A stretch of DNA of 64,000 nucleotides, taken from assembly GCF_002584985.1 (NCBI RefSeq), contig NZ_NUPZ01000011.1, positions 74,836-138,835 on the forward strand. The letters are read 5' to 3'. The first letter of the stretch is position 1. Every line of letters begins with the position of its first letter. The translations under genes and the position numbers were made by a program. A model generated the notes under the pieces. It was not told the DNA's origin. It was given only the letters and a program-made list of their open reading frames with translations, and searched no databases. Origin of the DNA: Bacillus sp. AFS029637 (lineage in GTDB: Bacteria > Bacillota > Bacilli > Bacillales > Bacillaceae_G). Shown here one piece after another: positions 29,093-37,467 of this stretch.

Positions 29093-30026
29093 CAACCATA
29101 CTCCCTTTCTGTATAGTATTTAAAATAACTTGCACAAGCTCATGAGCTGTAAATTTCGAATCCGGGCGTCTTAATTGAAACATCTCCATTCCACTTGCAA
29201 CATTAGATGAAGTTTCAAAATGCCATTCCATCAATCCTAATTTAGAAATCAAAGAATTTCTAAAAGTATGTTGGTATAACTTGTACAAGCGTGTGAGACC
29301 TTCTATACGGATCATCTCAATATCTTCTCCCTGCGTTTTTACTAATTCAATAACACCAGCAAGAGGTAATGGATCGGGGAAAAATTGAGAATTCACAGGA
29401 ACAGCATACTTCGTTTCTCTTTCAAACAAAGGGCTAAATTGCGCTACTTCCATTCCCAACTCATTTATGCTCTCTTGCCATAATTTTTGTTGTGCATAAG
29501 AAGGATGAACTACTGCATTATTTTTATTCAAAAGAGACACAGCAACTACATCATCACTTAAAAGTTGATATCCTGCATTCAAAAAAGCCGAGGCTAACGT
29601 TGATTTTCCAGCTCCTGAATCACCAATTAATGCATACGCTTTCCCATCTATGGCGATTACACTCCCATGCAATGGAAGTATTTTCCGTTGCATTAAAATT
29701 GCCCCCATACAAGTTCCCAGAATGTATAATCGAATTTTATCTTCTTTCGCCTCTGGCATAGGTGAAAAAGTAATTTTCTCGCCCGCTTGGATAGAAAATA
29801 TTGCAGTTTGAGGAACATGAAACATCACTACATCATCTTCCACTACAATGGTTTTTTGTTGTGATTCGTCATATCTATCCCACCGTTCAGATAAATCAGT
29901 TATTTCGATTTGAACATCTGCCATCTCTTTCTTTTCATTCATCTGAGACAACTCGGGTAATGGGATTTCACTTACTATTTTTAACCCGAAGGCTTTGTAT
30001 AACACATTTCCCCTCGAATCGATCAT
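29055..30026 (-). CDS. HprK-like kinase of the lasso peptide (K protein)
   Basis: A 323-aa protein with the C-terminal HPr kinase/phosphorylase fold. H120 lies just before the strand leading to Walker A GDSGAGKS (135-142), and SDD (157-159) supplies the metal/base residues. Paeninodin-type K enzymes (PadeK, ThcoK) phosphorylate the side chain of the C-terminal Ser of the precursor, and the precursor here ends in Ser. Start at the ATG before IDSRGN, six bases after GGGGTG. It lies 79 bases behind the precursor gene, separated by a strong hairpin. Confidence 0.9.
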   Translation of the reverse strand: MIDSRGNVLYKAFGLKIVSEIPLPELSQMNEKKEMADVQIEITDLSERWDRYDESQQKTIVVEDDVVMFHVPQTAIFSIQAGEKITFSPMPEAKEDKIRLYILGTCMGAILMQRKILPLHGSVIAIDGKAYALIGDSGAGKSTLASAFLNAGYQLLSDDVVAVSLLNKNNAVVHPSYAQQKLWQESINELGMEVAQFSPLFERETKYAVPVNSQFFPDPLPLAGVIELVKTQGEDIEMIRIEGLTRLYKLYQHTFRNSLISKLGLMEWHFETSSNVASGMEMFQLRRPDSKFTAHELVQVILNTIQKGSMVDGCSFEKHIIRT

Positions 30027-30056
30027 CCTATTCACCCCACATTGTCAATTTTTTTG

Positions 30057-30091
30057 AAAGCTCTTATATAATAAAAATATATAAGAGCTTT
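30057..30091 (-). other. Hairpin between the lasso precursor gene and the kinase gene
   Basis: Perfect 14-bp stem AAAGCTCTTATATA/TATATAAGAGCTTT with a 7-base loop, 15 bases after the precursor stop, followed by CAAAAAAA rather than a T tract. Likely an mRNA 3'-end stabiliser or weak attenuator that raises precursor over enzyme levels. Confidence 0.7.
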
Positions 30092-30105
30092 AGTTTTCCA
30101 ATCAC

Positions 30106-30231
30106 TTAACTATACTTCACTGGATCATCTGGATCAGGTTGAACTGCGTCAGGAAGTCTATGTCCTGGACCCGCCATAGTCATATTAATATTAAGTACTT
30201 CTAATACAGGTTGTTTCCATTCCTTTTTCAT
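30106..30231 (-). CDS. Lasso peptide precursor, paeninodin-like
   Basis: A 41-aa ORF, easily missed for its size. The leader MKKEWKQPVLEVLNINMTM has the conserved W/Y-x-x-P-x-L recognition element and Thr at position -2, needed for cyclisation. The core is 22 residues: AGPGHRLPD, with Asp9 as the ring-closing acid onto the amine of Ala1, then AVQPDPDDPVKYS ending in the Ser that the kinase can phosphorylate. Paeninodin has the same frame (A-G-P-G, PD at 8-9, QPDPD in the tail, a C-terminal Ser). A full-strength ribosome site AAAGGAGGTGAT lies before ATG. The 5' end overlaps the C gene by 41 bases. Confidence 0.95.
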   Translation of the reverse strand: MKKEWKQPVLEVLNINMTMAGPGHRLPDAVQPDPDDPVKYS

Positions 30232-32185
30232 ACGTATCACCTCCTTTCATATTAATTTTTTTTATAAATCGATAGAAGATTAAGCTACGCATTAAAATTC
30301 TAAAATCTAAATCAAATGCATACTCTGATCGAGGTTCTTTACATATTTTTGAGATAGCTTTCTTAATTACCTCTACATTTAGAAATTCAGAGATTATTGG
30401 ATCTACACTAAGTTCTTGAACTTCCTCAATAAATTCATTCCAAAAAGGAGCCATACGGTAAACACCATCTGCACCTTGAACACCTCGGACGCGTTGATTT
30501 AATCGTACTTTATCAGGAAGGAAATTTTTTGTGGCTCTCCGGATAAGCGATCGATCTAAACCATTTTGAACATACTGTTCTTCCGGGACTGACAAACAAA
30601 ATTGAATAATCCGTAAGTCATTTGTAGGATCACGATCCCATAAAGCATAACGTAACGATAATTTCGTTTCATACGTTCCATTTATGCTCCAATAATATGG
30701 TTTTTCAAATTGTTCTCTTTTCATGTCATATGCAGTTGAGATAGAAGTACCTGTTATATCAACATCCTGTTCTTTGAGCCTATCAAAAACATTCATTTTT
30801 TTTGCAAATTCCGGATTGATTATTATAGGAAAAACATCTTGTTCCTCTGAAGAAAGTAACTGATGAAAAAACGGAAAAGCTTTTCTTCTTACTACTTCAA
30901 AAACACGAGCTTTTTTCACTCCTAGATTTCTACTATATAAATGTAGTTCACGATAAAAACGAATCCAATGTAATTTTTTTAACAGCATTGCCTGGTAATC
31001 TAACATAGGCCCCCACGATACTGTCCAATTACCTCTTTGGCCGCTAAGGAGTACTCCTATGTCACGCTGAGATGCTTTTTCATAAACTCCCCTCAACCAA
31101 AAAGTATTCTCAAAAAATTTATACGGCATCTCCATTGTTTCCAGCCAATCATCAATTTCCGATAATGGGCTTCTTTCCGGTAATTCTAAATAATAATCCT
31201 GTATATTCCCTACATATTGTACAGTCGATTGAATAAATGGTCTTTCGTCAGCTATCCTACCTTTGTGCGTCCAATCTTCAAATCCTTCTGCCGGGACATA
31301 ACTAAACGTATGTAATTTTTTATTTTCAGCACGTAAATCTTTTGCAGCAAAACTAACGACAGACCCTGAGTCTAGCCCTCCGCTCAAATGAGCTCCTACT
31401 TCGTGATGTGTTCGTAAACGTGCCTTCACTGCACTTTGATACACCTCTCGAAACGCCTCTTCATACTCTTCATTTGATTTTAAATTAAGCATTTTCCCAG
31501 CAGTTGGTATATAGTATCGCGAAAATTTGACTTTTCCATCCTTTACCAAAACAGTGTGTGATGGAGGCACCTGTTCTATATATTTATAGACTGTTAGCTG
31601 TGGATCTACTGACTCGAAATTTACAGGTATAGCTAAAAATTCAGCAATCCATTGCTCATTCAATGTTTTTTCAACATATGGTAGAGTAAATAACGGCTTT
31701 ATGATAGTACAAAAAGCAAATTTATTCTCACTACGATAAAAATAAAGTGTTCGGCTCCCAGAAAAATCTCTAGCTCCGAACAGAATTTGTTTTTTCTCAT
31801 CCCAAATCATAAAGGCAAAATCGCCCACCAAATATTTTGGAGCCGCTTCCCCCCATTTCTCATAAGAGAGTAAAATTAACTCGCTATCTGTCATGTTTTT
31901 TCTATCTGCATAATCTACTTGTAATTTTTCAAACAACTCATAACGATTATCAATAATAGCATCTGCTGTAATTGCCAGTTGTTTTTCATAATTATAGAAA
32001 GGTAATTGCTCACCAACTGACTCTGGTGTAATCCATTGTGCGTGACATCCCAGAAAAGCGTTTTCTTTATGCCATATTTGAATATCATCAGCAGGGTACT
32101 TTTGTAAGTCACTCATTAATCGTGTGCCATGTTCCATTGCTACAGGTTCATTATTAAAGTGAATAATACCAGTTATAGCGCTCAT
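30191..32185 (-). CDS. Lasso macrolactam synthetase C (asparagine-synthetase-like)
   Basis: A 664-aa protein with an N-terminal class-II glutaminase-like domain (1-220) and a C-terminal synthetase domain with the pyrophosphate loop LSGGLDSGS near residue 270. It starts MSAITGI where true asparagine synthetases have Cys2, so the amidotransferase nucleophile is gone, as in lasso C enzymes. It adenylates Asp9 of the core and closes the ring with the N-terminal amine. First gene of the operon, behind TAGGAGGGG; its tail overlaps the precursor gene by 41 bases. Confidence 0.93.
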   Translation of the reverse strand: MSAITGIIHFNNEPVAMEHGTRLMSDLQKYPADDIQIWHKENAFLGCHAQWITPESVGEQLPFYNYEKQLAITADAIIDNRYELFEKLQVDYADRKNMTDSELILLSYEKWGEAAPKYLVGDFAFMIWDEKKQILFGARDFSGSRTLYFYRSENKFAFCTIIKPLFTLPYVEKTLNEQWIAEFLAIPVNFESVDPQLTVYKYIEQVPPSHTVLVKDGKVKFSRYYIPTAGKMLNLKSNEEYEEAFREVYQSAVKARLRTHHEVGAHLSGGLDSGSVVSFAAKDLRAENKKLHTFSYVPAEGFEDWTHKGRIADERPFIQSTVQYVGNIQDYYLELPERSPLSEIDDWLETMEMPYKFFENTFWLRGVYEKASQRDIGVLLSGQRGNWTVSWGPMLDYQAMLLKKLHWIRFYRELHLYSRNLGVKKARVFEVVRRKAFPFFHQLLSSEEQDVFPIIINPEFAKKMNVFDRLKEQDVDITGTSISTAYDMKREQFEKPYYWSINGTYETKLSLRYALWDRDPTNDLRIIQFCLSVPEEQYVQNGLDRSLIRRATKNFLPDKVRLNQRVRGVQGADGVYRMAPFWNEFIEEVQELSVDPIISEFLNVEVIKKAISKICKEPRSEYAFDLDFRILMRSLIFYRFIKKINMKGGDTYEKGMETTCIRST

Positions 32186-32349
32186 TTTTCCCCTCCTATT
32201 ATAGGAAAAGTTACTACAAATACTATTTATATATTAAATTCGTTAAACGTACCCCTTTTCCATTCTTTTTAACGAACAAAAACACTTATTTTATTACCTT
32301 CTTAACTACATGCTTTAATTCATTTTTAAATTAAGTTTTAGATACTTAA

Positions 32350-32378
32350 AACCTAACACTGTACCCTTTTCATGTCAA
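32350..32378 (-). promoter_or_regulatory. Likely promoter of the lasso operon
   Basis: -35 TTGACA (32373-32378), a 17-bp spacer, -10 TAGGTT (32350-32355; a weak -10). It lies in the 295-bp gap between the EPS aminotransferase gene and the lasso C gene, leaving a leader of about 155 bases. No terminator for the EPS operon is obvious in the gap, so read-through from EPS is possible. Nothing else was seen in this gap. Confidence 0.6.
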
Positions 32379-32480
32379 TTCAAACTAGATACTCCCAAAC
32401 GACTTTCACAAAAAATTCATTATAAAGAACAAAGGGTAGGACGTATACAATTCTCCACTTTTACTTACTTTTTATTACTT

Positions 32481-33635
32481 TCATTCTATAGCTTTTAAAA
32501 CGCCTTGAATGACCCTTTGTTGATCTTCAACTAACATATTAGATCCTGAAGGCAAACAAATCCCACTTTGAAATAGATGCTGCGACACATCTTCATTTTT
32601 GCTATGCGGATAATACTTCTTCTTTTTAAAGAGCGACTGCGTATGAAGTGGCTTCCACATAGAACGCGCTTCAATATTCTCTACCTCTAAATCCCTCAAT
32701 AATTTTCCAATAGAGATCCCGGATTCCTTTTCATCAATTGTCAATGTAGTGAGCCAACGATTTGAACGAGTATTTTCTAATTCCGGCATAAAATAAAATC
32801 CTGGTATGAAAGATAGCGCCTCATAATATTGTTTATATATAGACCTTCTAGCCCTCACCCTATCTTCTAACACTTCTAATTGTCCTCTTCCAATACCAGC
32901 TAATATATTACTCATTCGATAATTATACCCTACTTCACTATGCTCATAATGTGGTGCTGGATCCTTTGCTTGTGTCGCTAAAAATCTCGCTCTTTCTAAT
33001 GCTTCCACATCATCAGAAACAAGCATTCCACCGCCCGAAGTTGTAATAATTTTATTTCCATTAAATGAATACACACCAAACTTTCCGAATGTACCACTTG
33101 CTTTACCTTTATATGTAGAACCTAAAGATTCTGCTGCATCCTCAATTATGGGAACATCATAGTGATTACAAAGCGAAAGAATTTCATCTAATTTCGCACT
33201 CTGACCATATAAATGAACAAGAATAACAGCCTTAGGTAATTTCCCTGCTTTATCAGCATCATGCAACGCAAGTGCTAGAGCTTGCGGTGACATGTTCCAT
33301 GTTTCCGATTCTGAGTCAATAAATACCGGTTCAGCTCCCAAATAAACAATCGGATTTGCACTCGCTATAAAAGTGAGACTTGAACAAAAAACAGTATCCC
33401 CCTTTTGAACGTTTAATAATCGTAAAGCTAAATGAATGGCAGCAGTACCTGAACTCACCGCAGCCCCACCTTTAACTCCTACAAAAGAAGCAAGTTCTCT
33501 TTCAAATCCATCTACATTTGGACCAAGAGGTGCAATCCAATTTGAGTCAAAAGCATCTTTAATATATTTCTGTTCATTTCCACTCATGTGTGGTGAAGAA
33601 AGATAGATTCGTTTTTTGTGTTGAACGGTTTGCAT
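32481..33635 (-). CDS. DegT/DnrJ/EryC1 (PglE/EpsN-like) sugar aminotransferase
   Basis: A 384-aa PLP enzyme. Visible: VSSGTAAIHLALRLL, IEDAAESLGSTYKGK (Asp for PLP) and the Schiff-base Lys in GVYSFNGNKIITTSGGGML. It transfers an amino group to C4 of a UDP-4-keto-6-deoxy sugar made by the dehydratase at the start of the locus. Last gene of the EPS locus. Start at MQTVQHKK, behind AGAGGATG; the seven-residue longer frame lacks a ribosome site. It resembles B. subtilis EpsN in size and place. Confidence 0.88.
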   Translation of the reverse strand: MQTVQHKKRIYLSSPHMSGNEQKYIKDAFDSNWIAPLGPNVDGFERELASFVGVKGGAAVSSGTAAIHLALRLLNVQKGDTVFCSSLTFIASANPIVYLGAEPVFIDSESETWNMSPQALALALHDADKAGKLPKAVILVHLYGQSAKLDEILSLCNHYDVPIIEDAAESLGSTYKGKASGTFGKFGVYSFNGNKIITTSGGGMLVSDDVEALERARFLATQAKDPAPHYEHSEVGYNYRMSNILAGIGRGQLEVLEDRVRARRSIYKQYYEALSFIPGFYFMPELENTRSNRWLTTLTIDEKESGISIGKLLRDLEVENIEARSMWKPLHTQSLFKKKKYYPHSKNEDVSQHLFQSGICLPSGSNMLVEDQQRVIQGVLKAIE

Positions 33636-33666
33636 GTAAACACATCCTCTATACATATTTAAAATA

Positions 33667-34362
33667 TTATGTATCTAAAAACATATGTTTTAATACAGGT
33701 ATATCAGGAAGTCTTCTTAAATTATTTATTGTATAATGTGCTTTATAATCTTGCTCAACTATACGATTACGGTAAATTCCATCTTCTCTATTAATATGAA
33801 TTGTTATCCAGTTTAGTTTCTTCGCAGTTATAAAATCCTTACTTAAATTATCTCCTATATAAACACATTGCTGATGTGGAACCTGTAGTTCCTTACTTAT
33901 TTTTTCATAAGGAATTTGGCTTGGCTTCCAATATTCTCTTCCAAGCTTATCAGTAAGAATAATCGAATGAAATCTCTCTTTTAACTTTAATGCATTTATT
34001 TTTCTTTCTTGGGCAACTAAATATCCGTCGGAAATTAGCCCTATTTTTACGTGATTAGTTAAATTATTCAGCACCCAATCCGCTTCCTCTAGTAATTGAA
34101 TATCCGGTTTATGGATCCTATACTGTTCTATCAAATTACTAATCAATTTTTCATCATAATCAATATTTAACTTTTCAAGTGTTTTATTAAACACAAACTT
34201 TCTTTCCCCCGAATCGAATAATTGAATTGCTATATTATAAAATCCAATTTTCTTATAGTTCTCTTTAATCCAATCATCCACTGCTTTAAAGCCACTTACG
34301 ACATAATCTTTTTCTTTATACAAAGTATCATCCATATCAAACACAATTGCTTTAATTACCAT
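33667..34362 (-). CDS. HAD-superfamily hydrolase
   Basis: A 231-aa protein with HAD motifs: I VFDMDDTLYKE (nucleophile and acid Asp), II LISDGY, III K in KLGREYWKPS, IV VYIGDNLSKDF. A phosphatase of the cap C1 type, probably acting on a sugar or amino-sugar phosphate in the EPS pathway. Starts one base after the ATP-grasp stop, behind GGAGAG, so the two products probably act together. The frame is open 11 codons further upstream, but that overlaps the preceding gene. Confidence 0.85.
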   Translation of the reverse strand: MVIKAIVFDMDDTLYKEKDYVVSGFKAVDDWIKENYKKIGFYNIAIQLFDSGERKFVFNKTLEKLNIDYDEKLISNLIEQYRIHKPDIQLLEEADWVLNNLTNHVKIGLISDGYLVAQERKINALKLKERFHSIILTDKLGREYWKPSQIPYEKISKELQVPHQQCVYIGDNLSKDFITAKKLNWITIHINREDGIYRNRIVEQDYKAHYTINNLRRLPDIPVLKHMFLDT

Positions 34363-34363
34363 A

Positions 34364-35326
34364 TTAAATACTCTCCATAAAAACCGCTTCATCATATCTA
34401 AGCATTGTTAAATCTTCTCTCCAATTGAAATCTTGCTCCGTAAACATTTTTCCTTGGCACATTTCAATTGTCCATAGTGGAAAATTCGCTCCCGCTTCAA
34501 TTGATAACGGAATTCCTCCACCAAAACGAGGATTTATTTCAATAAACGTAATTTGCCCATCTTCCTTTTTAAAACATTGTAAAGTGATGCAACCAATGGG
34601 ATTAGGAAGGGCTTTTATTACAGTTTCTGCTGCTTTGATAATATCAATATCCTTCTTGGTCATACCTTTACTTACCTCACCTGCTCGTGTCTCTATACGC
34701 AATCTAGGTACGATCGTTTTTATATTCCCATAAAAATCTACCATGACATCTATAGTATATTCCTCTCCTGAAACATACTCTTGTATCATAGCGTTAGGTA
34801 TATACTCCTTAAAAAATTCCAATTCCTTTTCATTCATTATTTTTGTTACACCTTTACTAGAACTGCCATCATAAGGTTTAATTAATAATGGAAATTGATA
34901 TTCTTTTCTTTCAATCTCCTCATCACTATATACTTTGGGCGTTGATATATTATTAGAAACAAAGAAGTTATATGTGTATTTTTTGTTGTGAGCAATTTTA
35001 TTTAAGTCCATACTAGAAACTAGTACTTTTACACCAATACCTTCAAAAACCTTCGAATTATTAGCCAAAAGGATTAATTCTGTATCAATTAACGGAATTA
35101 TTAGATTTATCATTTGAGATCTACATATTTTTAATAATTCATCTATATATCCCTCTTCATTTACACGCGGAACAATAAAATGCTTATGGCTAAAGTAACT
35201 AGTAGGAGCAGTTTCTTTTAAATCTGCAGTAAAAATGTTGCCTTTGATTCCTTCTTGTTTAAGCGCATCCTTAAATTGTTTAATTAAGGAGACCCTCCTA
35301 CCAGAGCTAGTAAACAAAATATTCAT
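34364..35326 (-). CDS. ATP-grasp ligase (carbamoyl-phosphate-synthase-like)
   Basis: A 320-aa protein. N-terminal Rossmann-like pre-ATP-grasp part (ILFTSSGRRVSLI...), then ATP-grasp: FPLLIKPYDGSSSKGVTKI (P-loop-like), MIQEYVSGEEYTIDVMVD, and FIEINPRFGGGIPLSIEAGAN (metal-binding E and N). Family members join a carboxylate to an amine using ATP. In this locus, right between the priming sugar transferase and the HAD/aminotransferase genes, it may attach an amino acid or other acyl group to an amino sugar. ATG before NILFTSS, behind GGGGGAGA. Confidence 0.82.
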   Translation of the reverse strand: MNILFTSSGRRVSLIKQFKDALKQEGIKGNIFTADLKETAPTSYFSHKHFIVPRVNEEGYIDELLKICRSQMINLIIPLIDTELILLANNSKVFEGIGVKVLVSSMDLNKIAHNKKYTYNFFVSNNISTPKVYSDEEIERKEYQFPLLIKPYDGSSSKGVTKIMNEKELEFFKEYIPNAMIQEYVSGEEYTIDVMVDFYGNIKTIVPRLRIETRAGEVSKGMTKKDIDIIKAAETVIKALPNPIGCITLQCFKKEDGQITFIEINPRFGGGIPLSIEAGANFPLWTIEMCQGKMFTEQDFNWREDLTMLRYDEAVFMESI

Positions 35327-35327
35327 T

Positions 35328-35933
35328 TCATTCTCCCCCATGTTCGATTTTCCCCTTAAAAATTGGCATAGTCACATGCTTATTATTTGTTATCCCTTCT
35401 GACTTTAAAACCTTACTAATAGTTAGATATAATATTTTCAAATCTAAAAGAAAGCTTTGATTCTCAACATACCATACATCTAATTTAAATTTCTCATCCC
35501 AGGAGATACTATTTCTTCCATTAATTTGAGCCCATCCAGTAATTCCAGGTCTAACATTATGCCTTTTAGCTTGTTCTTGCGAATATAAAGGCAAATATTC
35601 CATTAATAATGGTCGAGGACCAACCAAACTTAATTGACCTTTTAGCACATTTATTAATTGTGGTAATTCATCTAAACTATATTTCCGAAGAAATTTTCCA
35701 ACTTTAGTTAATCTAGTGTAATCAGGTAGCAGCTTGCCATTACTATCTCTATCATCAGTCATCGTGCGAAACTTATAAAGATAAAAAGGCTGTCCGTGTA
35801 TACCTGGGCGTTGTTGTTTAAATAGTATAGGTGAGCCTATTTTAAACTTAACTAGAACGGCCACTAAAAGAATAACATAGAAAAAACATAATAATAATAA
35901 TAAAGAAATAAGTATATCAAAGAGTCTCTTCAT
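35328..35933 (-). CDS. Undecaprenyl-phosphate sugar-1-phosphate transferase (EpsL/PglC-like)
   Basis: A 201-aa monotopic phosphoglycosyl transferase of the bacterial sugar transferase family. Membrane helix at 8-30, then the signature PILFKQQRPGIHGQPFYLYKFRTM, SLDELPQLINVLKGQLSLVGPRPLL (catalytic D-E) and RPGITGWAQINGRNSISWDEKFKLDVWYV. It starts the repeat unit by moving a sugar-1-phosphate from UDP to undecaprenyl phosphate. The short size and the context with a dehydratase and aminotransferase suit a diamino-sugar such as bacillosamine or a variant. Confidence 0.93.
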   Translation of the reverse strand: MKRLFDILISLLLLLCFFYVILLVAVLVKFKIGSPILFKQQRPGIHGQPFYLYKFRTMTDDRDSNGKLLPDYTRLTKVGKFLRKYSLDELPQLINVLKGQLSLVGPRPLLMEYLPLYSQEQAKRHNVRPGITGWAQINGRNSISWDEKFKLDVWYVENQSFLLDLKILYLTISKVLKSEGITNNKHVTMPIFKGKIEHGGE

Positions 35934-36187
35934 TAATAATCATACTCCTTGTTAATATTTTTACGGATGCTTTTTCAAAGATAAATAAACCAAAAGACAT
36001 TCGTTACAAACTTACCTCATTTCACTATACATCTTAGAAAAAATTTAAACCTCGTATTTTTAGTTCCTTTTTTATTTATACATTTAGTTTTTCTTTAATT
36101 TATTATCAATTTCATCTTTCGAAATTATTTATTCCAGCCACTTATTTATAATTCAATTCATAACAAACAACTACTTCAACGAAAAAA

Positions 36188-37264
36188 CTATCCAATCGCT
36201 CTTTGATTATCACGTGTAATAAAGCTTTTGTTGTCAATCATTCGCGCTATAGGTTTGTATATACAATTGATTACATAAGATGAAGCAATACATAACGTTA
36301 TCAACCAAATAAAAATTATGATTGGATATCTAGGTGCAAATATAAGCCCTGGAAAAATTGACATATAAAAAAACATATGAGTCAACCATATGTTTGTCGA
36401 ATGCTCCCCCAAAAAGGATAATGTATGTTGTATAACACTACTCTTATTCATAAGAATAAAGAAACTTATAAATGCAATAGCCGTAAAAGGAGCGATAATC
36501 ATAGATTCATAAAAAGCATGTAAAACTATTAACATAATAATCCCTATAGCACAAAGTATATTCTTATAGGGCATGTAATAACATTTATTATATATTTTTG
36601 AATAAATTTTTTCTTTCGCAAAAATAGTACCCACAATAAATGGAAGTAAAGATGTACCAACCAATACCACGGCATTTACTGACATACCCAGAATTGTATG
36701 ATGCCCAACATCCAAAACATTTTTTATACGTTGAATATAACTCACTAAATATATAGCACCAAAAAGCAGTAACAAACTTATTGAATTATATTTTCTCACC
36801 AATTTAGTCAATAACGGTGCTAAAAAGACAAGAATAATATATGTCTGTAAAAACCACCATGCACCATTATATGAAGATGATAGTACAAAGACATTGAGAA
36901 AAAAACTTATTATACCACCTGAGAAAACCTCTGATTTACCTGCAAAAAAGCCAACAATAATAAATAGAACAAGCACTATCCAATAATTCATTAATAGTTT
37001 TAATATACGCATACAATTTCTACTTACATTTAATCTTTGTTCTTTATAAAAAATTACATATAAGCCATAACCACTTACAAAACAATATATAGGTACACAC
37101 GCATCTCCAAATAATGCCAAATAGTAAATTAACGGTGTCCCATTGATTGTTAAAAAGGTTTCATACATCCCGTTAACTTCTTTCCTAGCAAACAGGTGAA
37201 GTAACAACATAAGTAATATAGCTGCTCCTTTTAACATTTTTGTATCACTTTTTGAAATTTCCAT
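36188..37264 (-). CDS. Acyltransferase 3 (OafA/WecH-type) membrane protein
   Basis: A 358-aa protein with ten helices. It begins with the family motif KMLKGAAILLMLLLHLF (conserved His) and contains YIILVFLAPLLTKL. It should O-acetylate (or otherwise acylate) the exopolysaccharide in the membrane. Own ribosome site AAAGGAGGAG. A terminator-like hairpin precedes it in the transcription direction, and 254 AT-rich bases with nothing recognisable follow before the sugar transferase. Confidence 0.85.
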   Translation of the reverse strand: MEISKSDTKMLKGAAILLMLLLHLFARKEVNGMYETFLTINGTPLIYYLALFGDACVPIYCFVSGYGLYVIFYKEQRLNVSRNCMRILKLLMNYWIVLVLFIIVGFFAGKSEVFSGGIISFFLNVFVLSSSYNGAWWFLQTYIILVFLAPLLTKLVRKYNSISLLLLFGAIYLVSYIQRIKNVLDVGHHTILGMSVNAVVLVGTSLLPFIVGTIFAKEKIYSKIYNKCYYMPYKNILCAIGIIMLIVLHAFYESMIIAPFTAIAFISFFILMNKSSVIQHTLSFLGEHSTNIWLTHMFFYMSIFPGLIFAPRYPIIIFIWLITLCIASSYVINCIYKPIARMIDNKSFITRDNQRAIG

Positions 37265-37404
37265 AAATAAAATCTCCTCCTTTCATACCTGCTGTTTTCT
37301 TATTATACATTCCACATCAGTTATTTTATTTAAATCGTATATATTTACTTTTAGCTGTCGTTATATGGCACTTCTTCCTAAAGTTCTAAAAGCTCAGCAT
37401 AAAT

Positions 37405-37445
37405 AAAAAGCCACTATGCTTATGAAAACATGGTAGCCTTTCTTT
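37405..37445 (-). terminator. Intra-locus terminator after the beta-helix gene
   Basis: Stem AAGGCTACCATG/CATAGTGGCTTT (with G-U pairs) followed by TTTTATTTA on the minus strand. It lies 22 bases after the stop of the beta-helix gene, inside the EPS locus. Confidence 0.7.
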
Positions 37446-37467
37446 TTTATATTAATAATTAAGCATA

